Shown piece by piece: positions 45,879 through 55,302 of a stretch of 64,000 nt of DNA. The number at the start of each line of letters is the position of its first letter. Positions within the stretch are counted from its first letter, which is position 1. Location: positions 35,529-99,528 of the forward strand of contig JALSJQ010000008.1 in NCBI GenBank assembly GCA_026989275.1. Direction: 5' to 3'. Source of the DNA: Albidovulum sp. (GTDB lineage: Bacteria; Pseudomonadota; Alphaproteobacteria; Rhodobacterales; Rhodobacteraceae). A program made the translations under genes and the position numbers. The notes beneath the pieces are model-generated. The model did no database searches, had not been told where the DNA came from, and worked only from the letters and a program-made list of their open reading frames with translations.

Positions 45879-46787
45879 ATGCGCAAGGAAGACGGCAGGA
45901 CGGCAGGTTCCGGCACGGGCCGCCCCTCCCATGAGGAAGTTCTGGCGAAGCTGGCGCGCCAGTTCATCGAGGCCATTCCCCATGCGAAGGCGCTGGGCAT
46001 GGTGCTCGAGGAGATCGGCGCCGGCGAGGCCGTCATCTCCCTGCCCTGGCGCGAGGATCTGGTGGGGGACCCGAAGAGCCGGGTGGTGCATGGCGGTGTG
46101 GTGTCGGCCCTTCTCGATACCGCGGGCGGCGCGGCGGTCATGTCCCATCCGGCCGGGCCTGCGGGCACGGCCACGCTCGATCTGCGGATCGACTACATGC
46201 GCCCGGCCCGCCCCGGCGCCCGCGGAGAGCGACGCGCCGCAAGAGGAGGGGAAGGAACGATGAGGCGCGGGCCCGAACCGGTCCAGAAGATCAAGGAGCG
46301 GCGCGACAAGGCCCTCGAGGCGCTTGTCGGCCAGGTGCCCTATATCCGCTTTCTCGGCGTCGGGTTCGACCGGCGCGGTGACGAGCTGACCGCCGTCATG
46401 CATTACGACGAGAAGCTGATCGGCAATCCCTTCCTGCCGGCGCTTCACGGCGGGGCGACGGCGGCCTTTCTCGAGATCGCCGCCATCATCGGCCTGGCCT
46501 GGAGCCGGATCTTCGAAATGACGGAAAGCGGCGTTCTCACCCTCGAGGATCTCGAAGCCGGCAACATGCCCGATCTGCCGAAGACGATCGACTTCACGGT
46601 GGACTATCTGCGCCCCGGTCTGCCCCGCGACGCCTATGCCCGCGCCCGGGTCAACCGTTCGGGGCGGCGCTATGCCTCGGTTCATGTCGAGGCATGGCAG
46701 GATCGGCGCGACAAGCTCTTCGCGCAGGCGACGGGCCACTTCCTCATGCCGCGGATCGACGAGGCCGCCGCGCCGGGGCGGGGATGA
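45879..46787 (+). CDS. PaaI-like hot-dog thioesterases, apparent in-frame fusion of two genes
   Basis: An open frame of 302 residues holding two hot-dog domains. The first (about 1-113) has GDPKSRVVHGGVVSALLDTAGGAAVM and TLDLRIDYMRPARPG, then stops being thioesterase-like and runs through ARGERRAARGGEGT. The last beta strands, about 40 residues, are missing. The second (about 128-302) is a full PaaI-type domain: LIGNPFLPALHGGATAAFLE and TIDFTVDYLRPGLPRDAYARARVNRSGRRYASVHVEAW. It has its own ATG at 46260 with AGAGGAGGGG upstream, so the second protein (175 residues) may be translated alone. A deletion joining two neighbouring thioesterase genes explains this best. It overlaps the MATE gene by four bases. 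Confidence 0.75.
   Translation: MRKEDGRTAGSGTGRPSHEEVLAKLARQFIEAIPHAKALGMVLEEIGAGEAVISLPWREDLVGDPKSRVVHGGVVSALLDTAGGAAVMSHPAGPAGTATLDLRIDYMRPARPGARGERRAARGGEGTMRRGPEPVQKIKERRDKALEALVGQVPYIRFLGVGFDRRGDELTAVMHYDEKLIGNPFLPALHGGATAAFLEIAAIIGLAWSRIFEMTESGVLTLEDLEAGNMPDLPKTIDFTVDYLRPGLPRDAYARARVNRSGRRYASVHVEAWQDRRDKLFAQATGHFLMPRIDEAAAPGRG
46241..46262 (+). promoter_or_regulatory. Internal ribosome site and start of the second thioesterase
   Basis: AAGAGGAGGGG ends 8 bases before ATG 46260, in frame with the longer gene. It marks the probable original start of the second, complete thioesterase. Confidence 0.6.
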
Positions 46788-48121
46788 CGGCGGCCGCCGC
46801 TTCGGAGCCGGGCAGGCTCGGTCATCGCCGGGTGCTGGCCATTGCCCTGCCGATCGTCATGGCCAATGTCGCCGTGCCGATACTCGGGGCTGTCGATACC
46901 GGCGTGGTCGGCCAGCTCGGGAAGGCGGCCCCGATCGGGGCGGTGGGCATCGGCGCCTCCATCATCACGGCGATCTACTGGGTCTTCGGCTTCCTGCGCA
47001 TGGGTACCACCGGCCTCACCGCCCAGGCGATGGGGGCGGGGAACGAGGCCGAGGTCGCGGCCAATCTGCACCGGGCCCTGCTCGTCGGAATCGTGGCGGG
47101 GCTGGCCTTCATCCTCCTGCAGCGGCCGCTCTTCGCCGCCGCTCTCGCGCTGGCGCCGGCTTCGGCGGAGGTGGAGCGGCTGGCCCGGCTCTATCTCTCG
47201 ACCCGCGTGTGGTCGGCGCCGGCGGCGATCGCCCTTTACGGGGTGACGGGCTGGCTGATCGCGCGGGAGCGCTCGCGCAGCGTGCTGCTGCTCCAGCTGT
47301 GGATGAACGGGCTCAACATCCTGCTCGACCTCCTTTTCGTGCTCTCTCTCGGCTTCGGGGTCGCCGGGGTGGCGGCGGCGACGGTGATCTCCGAATGGAG
47401 CGCCCTGCTGCTGGGGTTCTGGCTCTGCCGCGACGGGCTCGGAGGAGCGGCGGAAACGCTCTGGCGCAAGGTGGCGGAACGCGAAGCGCTGATGCGGATG
47501 ATGCAGGTCAACCGCGACATCCTCATCCGTTCGGTGCTGCTCCTGGCAGCCATGGTCGGCTTCACCTTCCTCGGGGCGCGCTTCGGCGACCCGGTGCTTG
47601 CGGCCAACCAGATCCTCCTGCAGCTCTTCTACGTCACGGCCTATGCGCTCGACGGTTTCGCCTTCGCGGCCGAAACTCTCGTCGGTCAGGCGCTCGGGCG
47701 GCGGAACCGGGCCGCGCTGGTGCGGGCGGTGCGGCTGGTCGCGCTCTGGACCGCCGGAGTGGCGGTGGCCCTTTGTGCCGGTTTCGCCCTCTCCGGCCCT
47801 CTCCTGATCGATCTGATGACCACTGCGCCCGAGGTGCGGGCGCTGGCCCGGCTCTACCTGCCCTGGGCGGTGGTCATTCCCCTCACCGGCGCGGCCACCT
47901 GGCTCCTCGACGGCATCTTCATCGGGGCGACACGGGGAGCGGACATGCGCAACATGATGGCGGCCTCCTTCGCCATCTACCTTGCGGCGCTGGCGGCGCT
48001 CCTGCCGCCCTTCGGCAATCACGGGCTGTGGCTCTCGCTCCACGTCATGCTGATCGCCCGGGCGGTGACGCTTGCTCTGCGCTACCCGCGCATTCTCGCC
48101 GCGGCCGAGGGGCGAGGCTGA
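46784..48121 (+). CDS. MATE-family efflux transporter
   Basis: Inner-membrane exporter of 445 residues with about twelve helices in two six-helix bundles. GRLGHRRVLAIALPIVMANVAVPILGAVDTGVVGQLG is the typical first helix; FGFLRMGTTGLTAQAMGAGNEAEVAANLHRALL and FAAETLVGQALGRRNRAALVRAV match the family. It resembles the DinF branch. The substrate is unknown; cationic drugs are usual. It is translationally coupled to the thioesterase gene (ATGA) and convergent with arsC, 12 bases away. Confidence 0.93.
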   Translation: MTAAAASEPGRLGHRRVLAIALPIVMANVAVPILGAVDTGVVGQLGKAAPIGAVGIGASIITAIYWVFGFLRMGTTGLTAQAMGAGNEAEVAANLHRALLVGIVAGLAFILLQRPLFAAALALAPASAEVERLARLYLSTRVWSAPAAIALYGVTGWLIARERSRSVLLLQLWMNGLNILLDLLFVLSLGFGVAGVAAATVISEWSALLLGFWLCRDGLGGAAETLWRKVAEREALMRMMQVNRDILIRSVLLLAAMVGFTFLGARFGDPVLAANQILLQLFYVTAYALDGFAFAAETLVGQALGRRNRAALVRAVRLVALWTAGVAVALCAGFALSGPLLIDLMTTAPEVRALARLYLPWAVVIPLTGAATWLLDGIFIGATRGADMRNMMAASFAIYLAALAALLPPFGNHGLWLSLHVMLIARAVTLALRYPRILAAAEGRG

Positions 48122-48133
48122 GACGGGCTTCCC

Positions 48134-48484
48134 TCAGAGAATCTCGAGCACCTTCTCGGGGGGGCGCCCCAGCACCGCCCTGTCGCCGCGGATGACGATC
48201 GGCCGCTCGATCAGTTTCGGATGGGCGACCATGGCCCGGATCAGCGTTTCGTCGTCGCTGTCCTGCGCAAGACCGAGTTCGCGAAAGAGCTGCTCCTTCG
48301 TGCGCATGATCTCGATCAGCCGCTTGCCGAGCCGCGCGAGCACCTTGCGTATCTCCTCCTCGTCCGGCGGCTCGTCGAGATAGCGGCGCACCTTCGGGGT
48401 GATGCCGTGCGCCTCGAGCAGCTTCAGGGCCGCGCGTGACTTCGAGCAGCGCGGGTTGTGCCAGATGATGGTCTCGTCGCTCAT
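48134..48484 (-). CDS. arsC: Arsenate reductase, glutaredoxin type
   Basis: A 116-residue ArsC/Spx-fold enzyme. IIWHNPRCSKSRAALKLLEAHGI holds the catalytic Cys (about residue 13) and LIERPIVIRGDRAVLGRPPEKVLEIL carries the conserved Arg and Pro runs. It reduces arsenate with glutaredoxin and glutathione. No arsR or arsB is nearby, so stand-alone YfgD-like use is possible. It lies 38 bases after pyrD in the DUF952-pyrD-arsC run. Confidence 0.92.
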   Translation of the reverse strand: MSDETIIWHNPRCSKSRAALKLLEAHGITPKVRRYLDEPPDEEEIRKVLARLGKRLIEIMRTKEQLFRELGLAQDSDDETLIRAMVAHPKLIERPIVIRGDRAVLGRPPEKVLEIL

Positions 48485-48522
48485 CTCGTCCTCCTTTCGG
48501 CAGGAAGGTGGGGCCGGGCGGC

Positions 48523-49605
48523 TCAGGACGCAAGGGGCCGATCGGCCCATTCCTCCCGCCCCGTCCCCACCGCCTCGCTCAGGCTGGCGAACCCCTCCCG
48601 GGCGAGGATGGCGTCGAGGCCGGCGAGGATCCGGGGCACGAGCGAGAGACCGCGATAGACGAGGGCGGTGTAGATCTGGAGGGCGGAGGCGCCGGCGCGG
48701 ATCTTCTGCCAGGCGTCTTCGGGCGAGGCGATGCCGCCGACGCCGATCAGCGGCAGCCGCCCGCCGGTCTCGCGATGGAGGCGGGCGAGCACCTGCGTCG
48801 AGCGGCGAAAGAGCGGACGACCCGAAAGCCCCCCCTTCTCGGCGGCCACCGGCCCCGAGACGCCGGGCCGGGCGATGGTGGTGTTGGTGGCGATGATCCC
48901 GTCCACCCCGTTCTCGAGGGCGACGGCGGCAATGTCGGCGATCTCGGCCTCGGTGAGGTCGGGCGCGATCTTGATGAAGATCGGCAGCGGACGGTCGAGC
49001 CGGAGCGCTTCGCGGGCCTCGAAGGTACGGGCGATGATCCCGGTCAGGGCATCGCGCCCCTGAAGCTCCCTGAGCCGCTCGGTATTGGGAGAGGAGACGT
49101 TGATGGTCGCGAAATCGACATGGGGTCCGCACAGGGCCAGCACGCGGCCGTAATCCGCGGCTCGATCGGGCGAGTCCCTGTTGGCACCGAGATTGATGCC
49201 GATGATGCCGCCTTCCGGCCTGCGGGCGAGCCTGCGGGCGACGGCCTCGGCGCCTTCGTTGTTGAAGCCGAAGCGGTTGATCACGGCGCCGGCCTCGGGC
49301 AGGCGGAAGAGCCGCGGGCGCGGATTGCCCGGCTGGGGGCGCGGCGTGACGGCGCCGACCTCGACGAAGCCGAAACCGGCCATGAGGAGCGGGGCCACGG
49401 CCACGGCGTTCTTGTCGTAACCGGCGGCCAGGCCGAGCGGGTTCGCGAGATCGATCCCGGCAAGGGACGTGCGCAGGCGCGGCAGCTCCAGCACCTGCGG
49501 CAGCGGCGCAAGGCCGAGCTGCAGCGCCTTCAGCGAAAGATCGTGCGCCCGCTCCGGGTCGAGCCGGTGCAGGAGCGCAAGCCCCGCCCTCTCCAGCACT
49601 GTCAC
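48523..49605 (-). CDS. pyrD: Dihydroorotate dehydrogenase (quinone), class 2
   Basis: FMN enzyme of 360 residues that oxidises dihydroorotate to orotate with ubiquinone, at the inner membrane. The amphipathic N-terminus ([26 protein letters not shown]) inserts in the membrane. [49 protein letters not shown] (catalytic Ser) and [20 protein letters not shown] follow. It starts at a GTG (49605) that overlaps the DUF952 stop. Confidence 0.95.
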   Translation of the reverse strand: MTVLERAGLALLHRLDPERAHDLSLKALQLGLAPLPQVLELPRLRTSLAGIDLANPLGLAAGYDKNAVAVAPLLMAGFGFVEVGAVTPRPQPGNPRPRLFRLPEAGAVINRFGFNNEGAEAVARRLARRPEGGIIGINLGANRDSPDRAADYGRVLALCGPHVDFATINVSSPNTERLRELQGRDALTGIIARTFEAREALRLDRPLPIFIKIAPDLTEAEIADIAAVALENGVDGIIATNTTIARPGVSGPVAAEKGGLSGRPLFRRSTQVLARLHRETGGRLPLIGVGGIASPEDAWQKIRAGASALQIYTALVYRGLSLVPRILAGLDAILAREGFASLSEAVGTGREEWADRPLAS

Positions 49606-49937
49606 ACGAGTGCCTCGAGTAGCGGGCGGCCCTCCTCGTCGAAGACGACGGGGCGGCACCACAGGACTTCCTCGAGCCGCAGGGCACGGTAGAGATGCGG
49701 GAAACGCTGGCCGCCGCGGGCCTCCTCCCAGCGGAGCTTCTCGCCGAGCAGCGCCTCGTCGATCGCGGCGAGGAGCAGTTCGCGCTCCTCGGCGAAATGG
49801 CGGCGCATGGTCTCGGCCAGCTGCTCCATGGTGGAGAAGTGGATGAAGCCGTCGCGGATGTCGGCGGCCGAGCCGAACGTCTGCCCGTGCTGCTCGAGCG
49901 TGCGCCACTCTTCGATGCGGAAAACCTTGTAGATCAT
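49602..49937 (-). CDS. DUF952 family protein
   Basis: A 111-residue protein of the DUF952 family, recognised from [38 protein letters not shown] and [18 protein letters not shown]. The function is unknown; the fold is ADP-ribosyltransferase-like in some classifications. It overlaps pyrD and sits at the head of the DUF952-pyrD-arsC transcript. Confidence 0.88.
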   Translation of the reverse strand: MIYKVFRIEEWRTLEQHGQTFGSAADIRDGFIHFSTMEQLAETMRRHFAEERELLLAAIDEALLGEKLRWEEARGGQRFPHLYRALRLEEVLWCRPVVFDEEGRPLLEALV

Positions 49938-50149
49938 GCCGCAAGCCTAGCGCGCGGCCGCTCCCGGCACAAGCGCGAATTCCCTCCACGCCCGAAGGGG
50001 AGAGGGGCAACCGCTTGCGTTCCTTCGGCTTTCCCCGGCCGACACCTCTTTCCCCTTGTCAAGCGCAAAGGGGAAAGGCAGGGAAGATGGGGCGTCGTTC
50101 GGGTCGCCGGCGGCGCGTCGGTCCGGGAAGGCGTGACGGAGGAGACGGC

Positions 50150-50524
50150 ATGGAAGGGCGCGTTCGCTTCGGGACATTCGCGGCGTTGGCGGTGGTGCTG
50201 GGGGCGTTGGGCGCCTGTGGTACGCCGGAATATCGCGCCGAAAAGGCGGCATGCGAGGCCGAGTGGACGCGGCGCATTCCGCCGAAGATCGTCGAGAAGG
50301 TGGTCACCCGCACCCGGCTCGTGCCGATGGGAGAGGAACTCGTCTGCGACAGGACCGCCGCCGGCACCCGCTGCGTGCGCAGGCCGGTGATGGTCGAGGA
50401 ACCGTATGAGGCCGTCGAGGCGATCGACGTCAACGAGCCGCGGCGCGATGCCGAAATCGCCCGCTGCACGGCCGAACGGTGCGCCCGCCGCTATGGCGAC
50501 CCCGCCTGTCGCGTGAAGGGCTGA
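50150..50524 (+). CDS. Small predicted lipoprotein
   Basis: A 124-residue protein with a signal sequence (FGTFAALAVVLGALGACGTPEYR), where LGAC is the lipobox and Cys about 21 is the lipidated residue. The mature part has two Cys pairs and short charged runs, with no known domain. GGAGGAG sits just before the ATG. A convergent neighbour, ptsP, ends 42 bases away. The function is unknown. Confidence 0.75.
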   Translation: MEGRVRFGTFAALAVVLGALGACGTPEYRAEKAACEAEWTRRIPPKIVEKVVTRTRLVPMGEELVCDRTAAGTRCVRRPVMVEEPYEAVEAIDVNEPRRDAEIARCTAERCARRYGDPACRVKG

Positions 50525-50566
50525 CGGGCCAGGGGCGGCGCGGCCGGCCCCGAGGCTGCCTTCCTT

Positions 50567-52834
50567 TCAGGGCAGAAGCGGGAGCAGCCGGCGGGCCTTG
50601 AGCCAGCTCTCGAGGCCCGGGCGCGTGTTCTGGGCACCGGAGCGGCGGGCCTCGTCGATCACCTGGCGCACTTCGGTGAGCGAGACGGCACGGAGCAGCT
50701 CCTTCACCGGGCCGATCGAGGTTGCCCGCATCGACAGGGTGCGGATGCCCATCGAGGCGAAGGCCAGCGCTTCCAGGGGGCGGCCGGCATCCTCGCCGCA
50801 GAAGGAAAGCGGCGTGCCGTTGAGGCGGCAGCGCTCCACGATCTGTTCGATGAAGGTCAGGAAGCTGACATTGAGCGTGTCGTAGCGGCGCCGCACGCGC
50901 TCGTTCTCGCGGTCGGCGGCGAAGAAGAACTGCTTGAGATCGTTGCCGCCGATCGAGATGAAATCCGCCATCTGGAAGAACTGGTCGGGGGCGAAGGCGA
51001 GCGAGGGCGTCTCGAGCATGGCGCCGATCTCGACCCTTTTCGGCATCCGCGTGCCGTGGGCCTCTTCCCAGGCCAGCGTGTCGAGGAAGATCTGCCGCGC
51101 CTTCCGGAACTCCTCGAACTGGGCGATGAAGGGAAACATGATGACGAGGGGGCGGCCGCGCGCGGCCCGGATCAGCGCCTGAAGCTGCATCCTGAGGATG
51201 CCGGGCCGGTCGAGGCCGACGCGAATCGCCCGCCAGCCTAGGGCCGGGTTGGGCTCGTCCTCCCGTTTCATGTAGGGCAGCACCTTGTCGGAGCCGATGT
51301 CGAGGGTGCGAAAGACGATGCGCTTGCCGCGGGCGGCATCCATCACCCTGCCGTAAAGCTCGACCAGCTCGGTGCGTTTCGGCAAGGTGGTCCGGTTGAG
51401 GAATTGCAGTTCGGTGCGAAAGAGGCCGACCCCTTCGGCGCCCGAGCTGGCGAGCGAGGGCAGATCGACCATCACCCCGGCATTCATCATCAGCCGGATC
51501 CGCACCCCGTCGCGGGTGATGGCGGGTTTCTCGCGCAGCGAGGCATAACGCCGCAGGGCCTCGGCCTGCATCGACAGCTTGTCGCGGTAGGCGGAGAGCA
51601 CGTTCTCCTCGGGGCGCAGATGCACCACGCCCTGATCGCCATCGATGATGATCGTATCGCCGTTGAGCGCCTCGGCAGTGACGCCTTCGGCATGGATGAC
51701 GAGCGGAATGCCGAGGGCACGGGCGACGATGGTGGCATGAGAGCCGACGGAGCCTTCCTCGAGCACCACCCCCTTCAGCCGCCTGCCGTAATCGAGCAGC
51801 TCCGCCGGGCCGATGTTGCGCGCAACGAGCACCGGGTCGTCGGGCATGACATTCGTGTCCTGCCGCCCCTGGCCGGTGAGCAGGCGCAACAGCCGGTTGG
51901 TGAGATCGTCGAGGTCGTGCAGCCGCTCGCGCAGATAGGGGTCGCTCATGCGGGCCATGCGGCCCCGGATCGCCGACTGTTCCTTCTCGACCGCGGCCTC
52001 GGCCGACAGGCCCGAACGGATGTCGGCCTTCATGCGCTCGAGCCAGCTGCGCGAGTGGGCGAACATGCGGTAGGCCTCGAGCACCTTCAGATGCTCGCCC
52101 TCGACGGCCGTGTTCTCGCTCGCGAGCATGGCGTCGATCTCGCGCTGCATGGTTTCTAGTGCCGCCTCGAGACGGGCGATCTCGGCTTCCGGATCCTCGG
52201 CCACCGGATTCGAAACCACGACGCGCGGCTCATGCAGCAGCACCCGGCCGATGGCCACCCCTTCCTGTGCGCTGCCGCCGCGGAAGGTGATCGGATGGCG
52301 GTGGGGGGCGCCGAGCCCGTCATCTTCCTCGAGAAAGGCGCCAAGCTCGGTCATCTCCGCGAGCACCATGGCGACGATCTCGATGGCGTAGATCTCGTCG
52401 TCGGTGTATTCGCGCCCCTCCCGACTTTGCACCACGAGCACGCCGAGCGTGACGCCGAGCCGCTGGATCGGCACGCCGAGGAAGGCGAGATACTTCTCCT
52501 CGCGCGTTTCGGGCATGTAGCGGAAGCCCGGTTCGGCCGGCGCGTTGGCCGTGTTGATCGGCTGCCCCCGGAGCGCGACCTTGCCGACGAGCCCTTCGCC
52601 GATCCGCAGCCGCGTGCGATGCACCGCCGCCGGATCGAGCCCGTGGGAGGCGGCGAGCTCGAGCGTGTTCTCGTCGCGCCGGAGATAGATCGAGCAGACG
52701 TCAGCCCCCATCCCCTCGGCTATGGTGCGGGTGATGCGGTCGAGCCGCTCCTGGCCGGGGGCTTCGCAGGCAAGCTCCTCGCGCAGCTGGCGCAGGATCC
52801 TGCGCGACTTCTGACCGGCCGTCGCCTCGCTCAT
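50567..52834 (-). CDS. ptsP: Phosphoenolpyruvate--protein phosphotransferase (nitrogen PTS enzyme I)
   Basis: EI-Ntr of 755 residues. An N-terminal GAF domain (about 15-170, LDRITRTIAEGMGADVCSIYLRRDENTLELAASHGL) is followed by the EI phospho-His motif GSHATIVARALGIPLVI, a PEP-binding domain (NAGVMVDLPSLASSGAEGVGLFRTELQFL, VFRTLDIGSDKVLPYM) and the catalytic Cys in LSFCGEDAGRP. It phosphorylates NPr in the nitrogen-related PTS, which in alphaproteobacteria works with PtsN, HPr kinase and ManX-like proteins. It overlaps lysC by four bases, a conserved pairing. Confidence 0.95.
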   Translation of the reverse strand: MSEATAGQKSRRILRQLREELACEAPGQERLDRITRTIAEGMGADVCSIYLRRDENTLELAASHGLDPAAVHRTRLRIGEGLVGKVALRGQPINTANAPAEPGFRYMPETREEKYLAFLGVPIQRLGVTLGVLVVQSREGREYTDDEIYAIEIVAMVLAEMTELGAFLEEDDGLGAPHRHPITFRGGSAQEGVAIGRVLLHEPRVVVSNPVAEDPEAEIARLEAALETMQREIDAMLASENTAVEGEHLKVLEAYRMFAHSRSWLERMKADIRSGLSAEAAVEKEQSAIRGRMARMSDPYLRERLHDLDDLTNRLLRLLTGQGRQDTNVMPDDPVLVARNIGPAELLDYGRRLKGVVLEEGSVGSHATIVARALGIPLVIHAEGVTAEALNGDTIIIDGDQGVVHLRPEENVLSAYRDKLSMQAEALRRYASLREKPAITRDGVRIRLMMNAGVMVDLPSLASSGAEGVGLFRTELQFLNRTTLPKRTELVELYGRVMDAARGKRIVFRTLDIGSDKVLPYMKREDEPNPALGWRAIRVGLDRPGILRMQLQALIRAARGRPLVIMFPFIAQFEEFRKARQIFLDTLAWEEAHGTRMPKRVEIGAMLETPSLAFAPDQFFQMADFISIGGNDLKQFFFAADRENERVRRRYDTLNVSFLTFIEQIVERCRLNGTPLSFCGEDAGRPLEALAFASMGIRTLSMRATSIGPVKELLRAVSLTEVRQVIDEARRSGAQNTRPGLESWLKARRLLPLLP

Positions 52835-54087
52835 GGTCCCTCGGATGCCGTCTCGATGCCGCCAATCCTGTCGAGCTCGAAGGCATCATGCAGCGTCTGC
52901 ACCGCGAGTTCCATGTATTTCCGGGCGACAAGGACCGAAATCTTGATCTCGGACGTGGTGATGACCTCGATGTTGATGCCCTCGCGTGCCAGCGCCTCGA
53001 ACATGCGGGCCGCCACGCCGGCATGGGAGCGCATGCCGATGCCGACCACCGAAACCTTGGCGACGTCCTCGTCACGGATCATCTTGTCGAAGGCGATGTC
53101 CCCGCGCGCGGCCGCTTCCTCGAGCGCCTTTTCGGCCCGGAGCACCTGGTTGGTGGGGCAGGAGAAGGTCATGTCGGTGCGGCCGTCCTCGGCCACGTTC
53201 TGCACGATCATGTCCACATTGACGCCGGCCTCGGCCAGCGGGCCGAAGATGGCGGCCGCCACGCCGGGGCGGTCCTCCACGTCGGTGAGGGTGAACTTGG
53301 CCTCGTCGCGCGAATGGGCAATGCCCGAGACGACCCTGCTTTCCATGATCTCCTCCTCGTCGCAGACGAGCGTGCCGGGCTCGTCGGAAAAACTCGATCG
53401 CACCTGCAGGCGGACCTTGTAGCGCATGGCCAGCTCGACCGACCGCGTCTGCAGCACCTTGGCGCCGAGCGAGGCAAGCTCGAGCATCTCCTCGTAGCTG
53501 ATCTTCTCGAGCTTGCGGGCCTTGTGGGTGATGCGCGGATCGGTGGTGTAGATGCCGTCCACGTCGGTATAGATGTCGCAGCGTTCGGCGGCGAAGGCGG
53601 CGGCGAAGGCGACGGCGGTGGTGTCGGAGCCGCCACGGCCGAGCGTGGTGATGCGCCCGTCGGGGCCGACGCCCTGGAAGCCGGCGACCACCGCCACCTT
53701 CATGCCCTCGGCGAACTTGGCGTCGATGTTCTCGCGCGGGATCTCGACGATGCGGGCCGCGCCGTGGGCGTCGGTGGTCTTCACCGGCACCTGCCAGCCC
53801 TGCCAGGAGCGGGCCGGCACCCCCATCTCCTGCAAGGTGAGGGCCATCAGGCCGGCGGTGACGTTCTCCCCGGAGGAGACCACGGCGTCGTATTCGCGGG
53901 CATCGAAAAGGGGAGAGACTTTCTCGACCCAGCCGACAAGCTCGTTGGTGCGGCCGGCCATGGCCGAGACGACGACGATCACCTCGTGCCCGTTCTCGAC
54001 CTCGCGTTTCACCTTCCCGGCCGCGTTGCGGATGCGTTCGAGATCGGCCACGGAAGTGCCGCCGAATTTCATCACCAGGATCGACAT
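52831..54087 (-). CDS. lysC: Aspartate kinase
   Basis: First enzyme of the Lys/Thr/Met pathway, 418 residues. The N-terminal kinase domain has [31 protein letters not shown] and [16 protein letters not shown]. Two C-terminal ACT domains (about 270-418, ITEM-free regulatory part with [41 protein letters not shown]) suggest feedback control by Lys and Thr. It is coupled to ptsP (ATGA). Confidence 0.96.
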   Translation of the reverse strand: MSILVMKFGGTSVADLERIRNAAGKVKREVENGHEVIVVVSAMAGRTNELVGWVEKVSPLFDAREYDAVVSSGENVTAGLMALTLQEMGVPARSWQGWQVPVKTTDAHGAARIVEIPRENIDAKFAEGMKVAVVAGFQGVGPDGRITTLGRGGSDTTAVAFAAAFAAERCDIYTDVDGIYTTDPRITHKARKLEKISYEEMLELASLGAKVLQTRSVELAMRYKVRLQVRSSFSDEPGTLVCDEEEIMESRVVSGIAHSRDEAKFTLTDVEDRPGVAAAIFGPLAEAGVNVDMIVQNVAEDGRTDMTFSCPTNQVLRAEKALEEAAARGDIAFDKMIRDEDVAKVSVVGIGMRSHAGVAARMFEALAREGINIEVITTSEIKISVLVARKYMELAVQTLHDAFELDRIGGIETASEGP

Positions 54088-54261
54088 GCCGCATCTCCGT
54101 CCGCAGGGGCCGGCGGCCCCGCCACATCGCCCGCTTCATATGGAAGGGGGGCCGCAAGGGCAAGGCGGGAAGGCGGCGCGGCAGAGACGGAAAGTCCCTC
54201 GGCAGGGTCGTGGTCCTTGCGCTTCTCCGTCCTTGCGGGCGGCGGGCCGGGCCGCCCGGCC

Positions 54262-54693
54262 TCAATGGGTCTTCTTCTTCGGGATGAAGGGCAGGGGGGT
54301 GACGGGCAGCCCCTCCTCGGCGAGCGTCCGGGCCTCTTCCTTCGTGGCCTCGCCCCAGATCGGCCGGTTGGGCGCCGTGCCCTCGTGGATCGCCCGTGCC
54401 TCGCGCGCAAAGCGCGGCCCGACATAGTCCGCCTTCTCCTCGACGGCCTTGCGGATGGCGCGTATCAGCTTCTCGACCGCCGGTGTTCCGGGAGAAGCCG
54501 TCTCCTGCGCCGACGCGGCCGCAGCGCCGCCCGCCGTCACGTTCGGGGCCATCGGCGCCTTGGTGATGCCGGTATCGCCACAGATGGTGCAGGCAATCCG
54601 CCCCGTCTCGCTCAGCCGGTCGTAATCATCCGACGAGCGGAACCAGCTTTCGAATTCATGGCCCCTGGTGCAGCGCAGCCGATAGAGGATCAT
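54262..54693 (-). CDS. DUF1178 family protein
   Basis: A 143-residue protein of the alphaproteobacterial DUF1178 family. MILYRLRCTRGHEFESWFRSSDDYDRL and GRIACTICGDTGITKAPMAPNV form a small Cys-rich, rubredoxin-like or zinc-ribbon-like start; the C-terminus (ADYVGPRFAREARAIHEG) is helical. ATG 54693 gives the conserved start; a longer frame adds nine residues. The function is unknown. It lies between lysC and the Nudix gene. Confidence 0.87.
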   Translation of the reverse strand: MILYRLRCTRGHEFESWFRSSDDYDRLSETGRIACTICGDTGITKAPMAPNVTAGGAAAASAQETASPGTPAVEKLIRAIRKAVEEKADYVGPRFAREARAIHEGTAPNRPIWGEATKEEARTLAEEGLPVTPLPFIPKKKTH

Positions 54694-54753
54694 CGTCGTT
54701 GCCTCGTCTTCTGACCCCAAGCTAGGCCGGGTGCGGGCGGGAGGGAAGGGGGA

Positions 54754-55296
54754 TCACCGGCTCGTGACGTCCTCCTGATCCGCCCCGGGGCCGCGGGCGG
54801 GACCCGGGGAGGGGGCGGCGCTTGCTGCGGCCATGGCCTCCAGCGACTTGCCGAAGCGCCGGATGAGCCTTGCGAGTTCCGCCTCCTGCACCTTCCGTGC
54901 CGCCTTCTTCGGGCCGAACCACTTGCGCCGCCTTTCCTTGCGTTCGGGAAAACGGTCGGCCAGCGTCTCGACCGCGACCGGCCAGACCTCGACCGTCAGC
55001 GGGATTTCCTCGCCGTCGGCAAGGGCCTTCGTGTAGCCGTAGCGCCCGATCGGGGCCGAGGCCGCGCGGCCGCGTACGCCGGCCTCCTCCCAGGCTTCGA
55101 CGAGTGCCGATCCGGCTCCGTCTTCGCCGGGCACGGGCCAGCCCTTGGGGATGATCCAGCGGCCGGTGCCGCGGCTGGTGACGAGCAGGATCTCCGGCTC
55201 TCCCTCCCGCATCCGGTAGCAGAGCGCGCCATGTTGCAGATCCGACCGCGTGCCGGGCCTCTTCGCGGCGGCCCTGCCCTTTCCGGCCTTGCCCAT
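54754..55296 (-). CDS. NUDIX hydrolase
   Basis: A 180-residue Nudix protein. The box runs from GWPVPGEDG to VEAWEEAGV. It keeps the Glu residues that bind metal (EAWEE), but the usual Arg before the first Glu is Val. The first 25 residues are basic and not conserved; the C-terminus is Pro/Ala-rich. DIPP/MutT-like enzymes clean up nucleoside or inositol polyphosphates; the substrate is unknown. It is 6 bases after gcrA, so the two are probably co-transcribed. Confidence 0.87.
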   Translation of the reverse strand: MGKAGKGRAAAKRPGTRSDLQHGALCYRMREGEPEILLVTSRGTGRWIIPKGWPVPGEDGAGSALVEAWEEAGVRGRAASAPIGRYGYTKALADGEEIPLTVEVWPVAVETLADRFPERKERRRKWFGPKKAARKVQEAELARLIRRFGKSLEAMAAASAAPSPGPARGPGADQEDVTSR

Positions 55297-55302
55297 GGGC
55301 GC

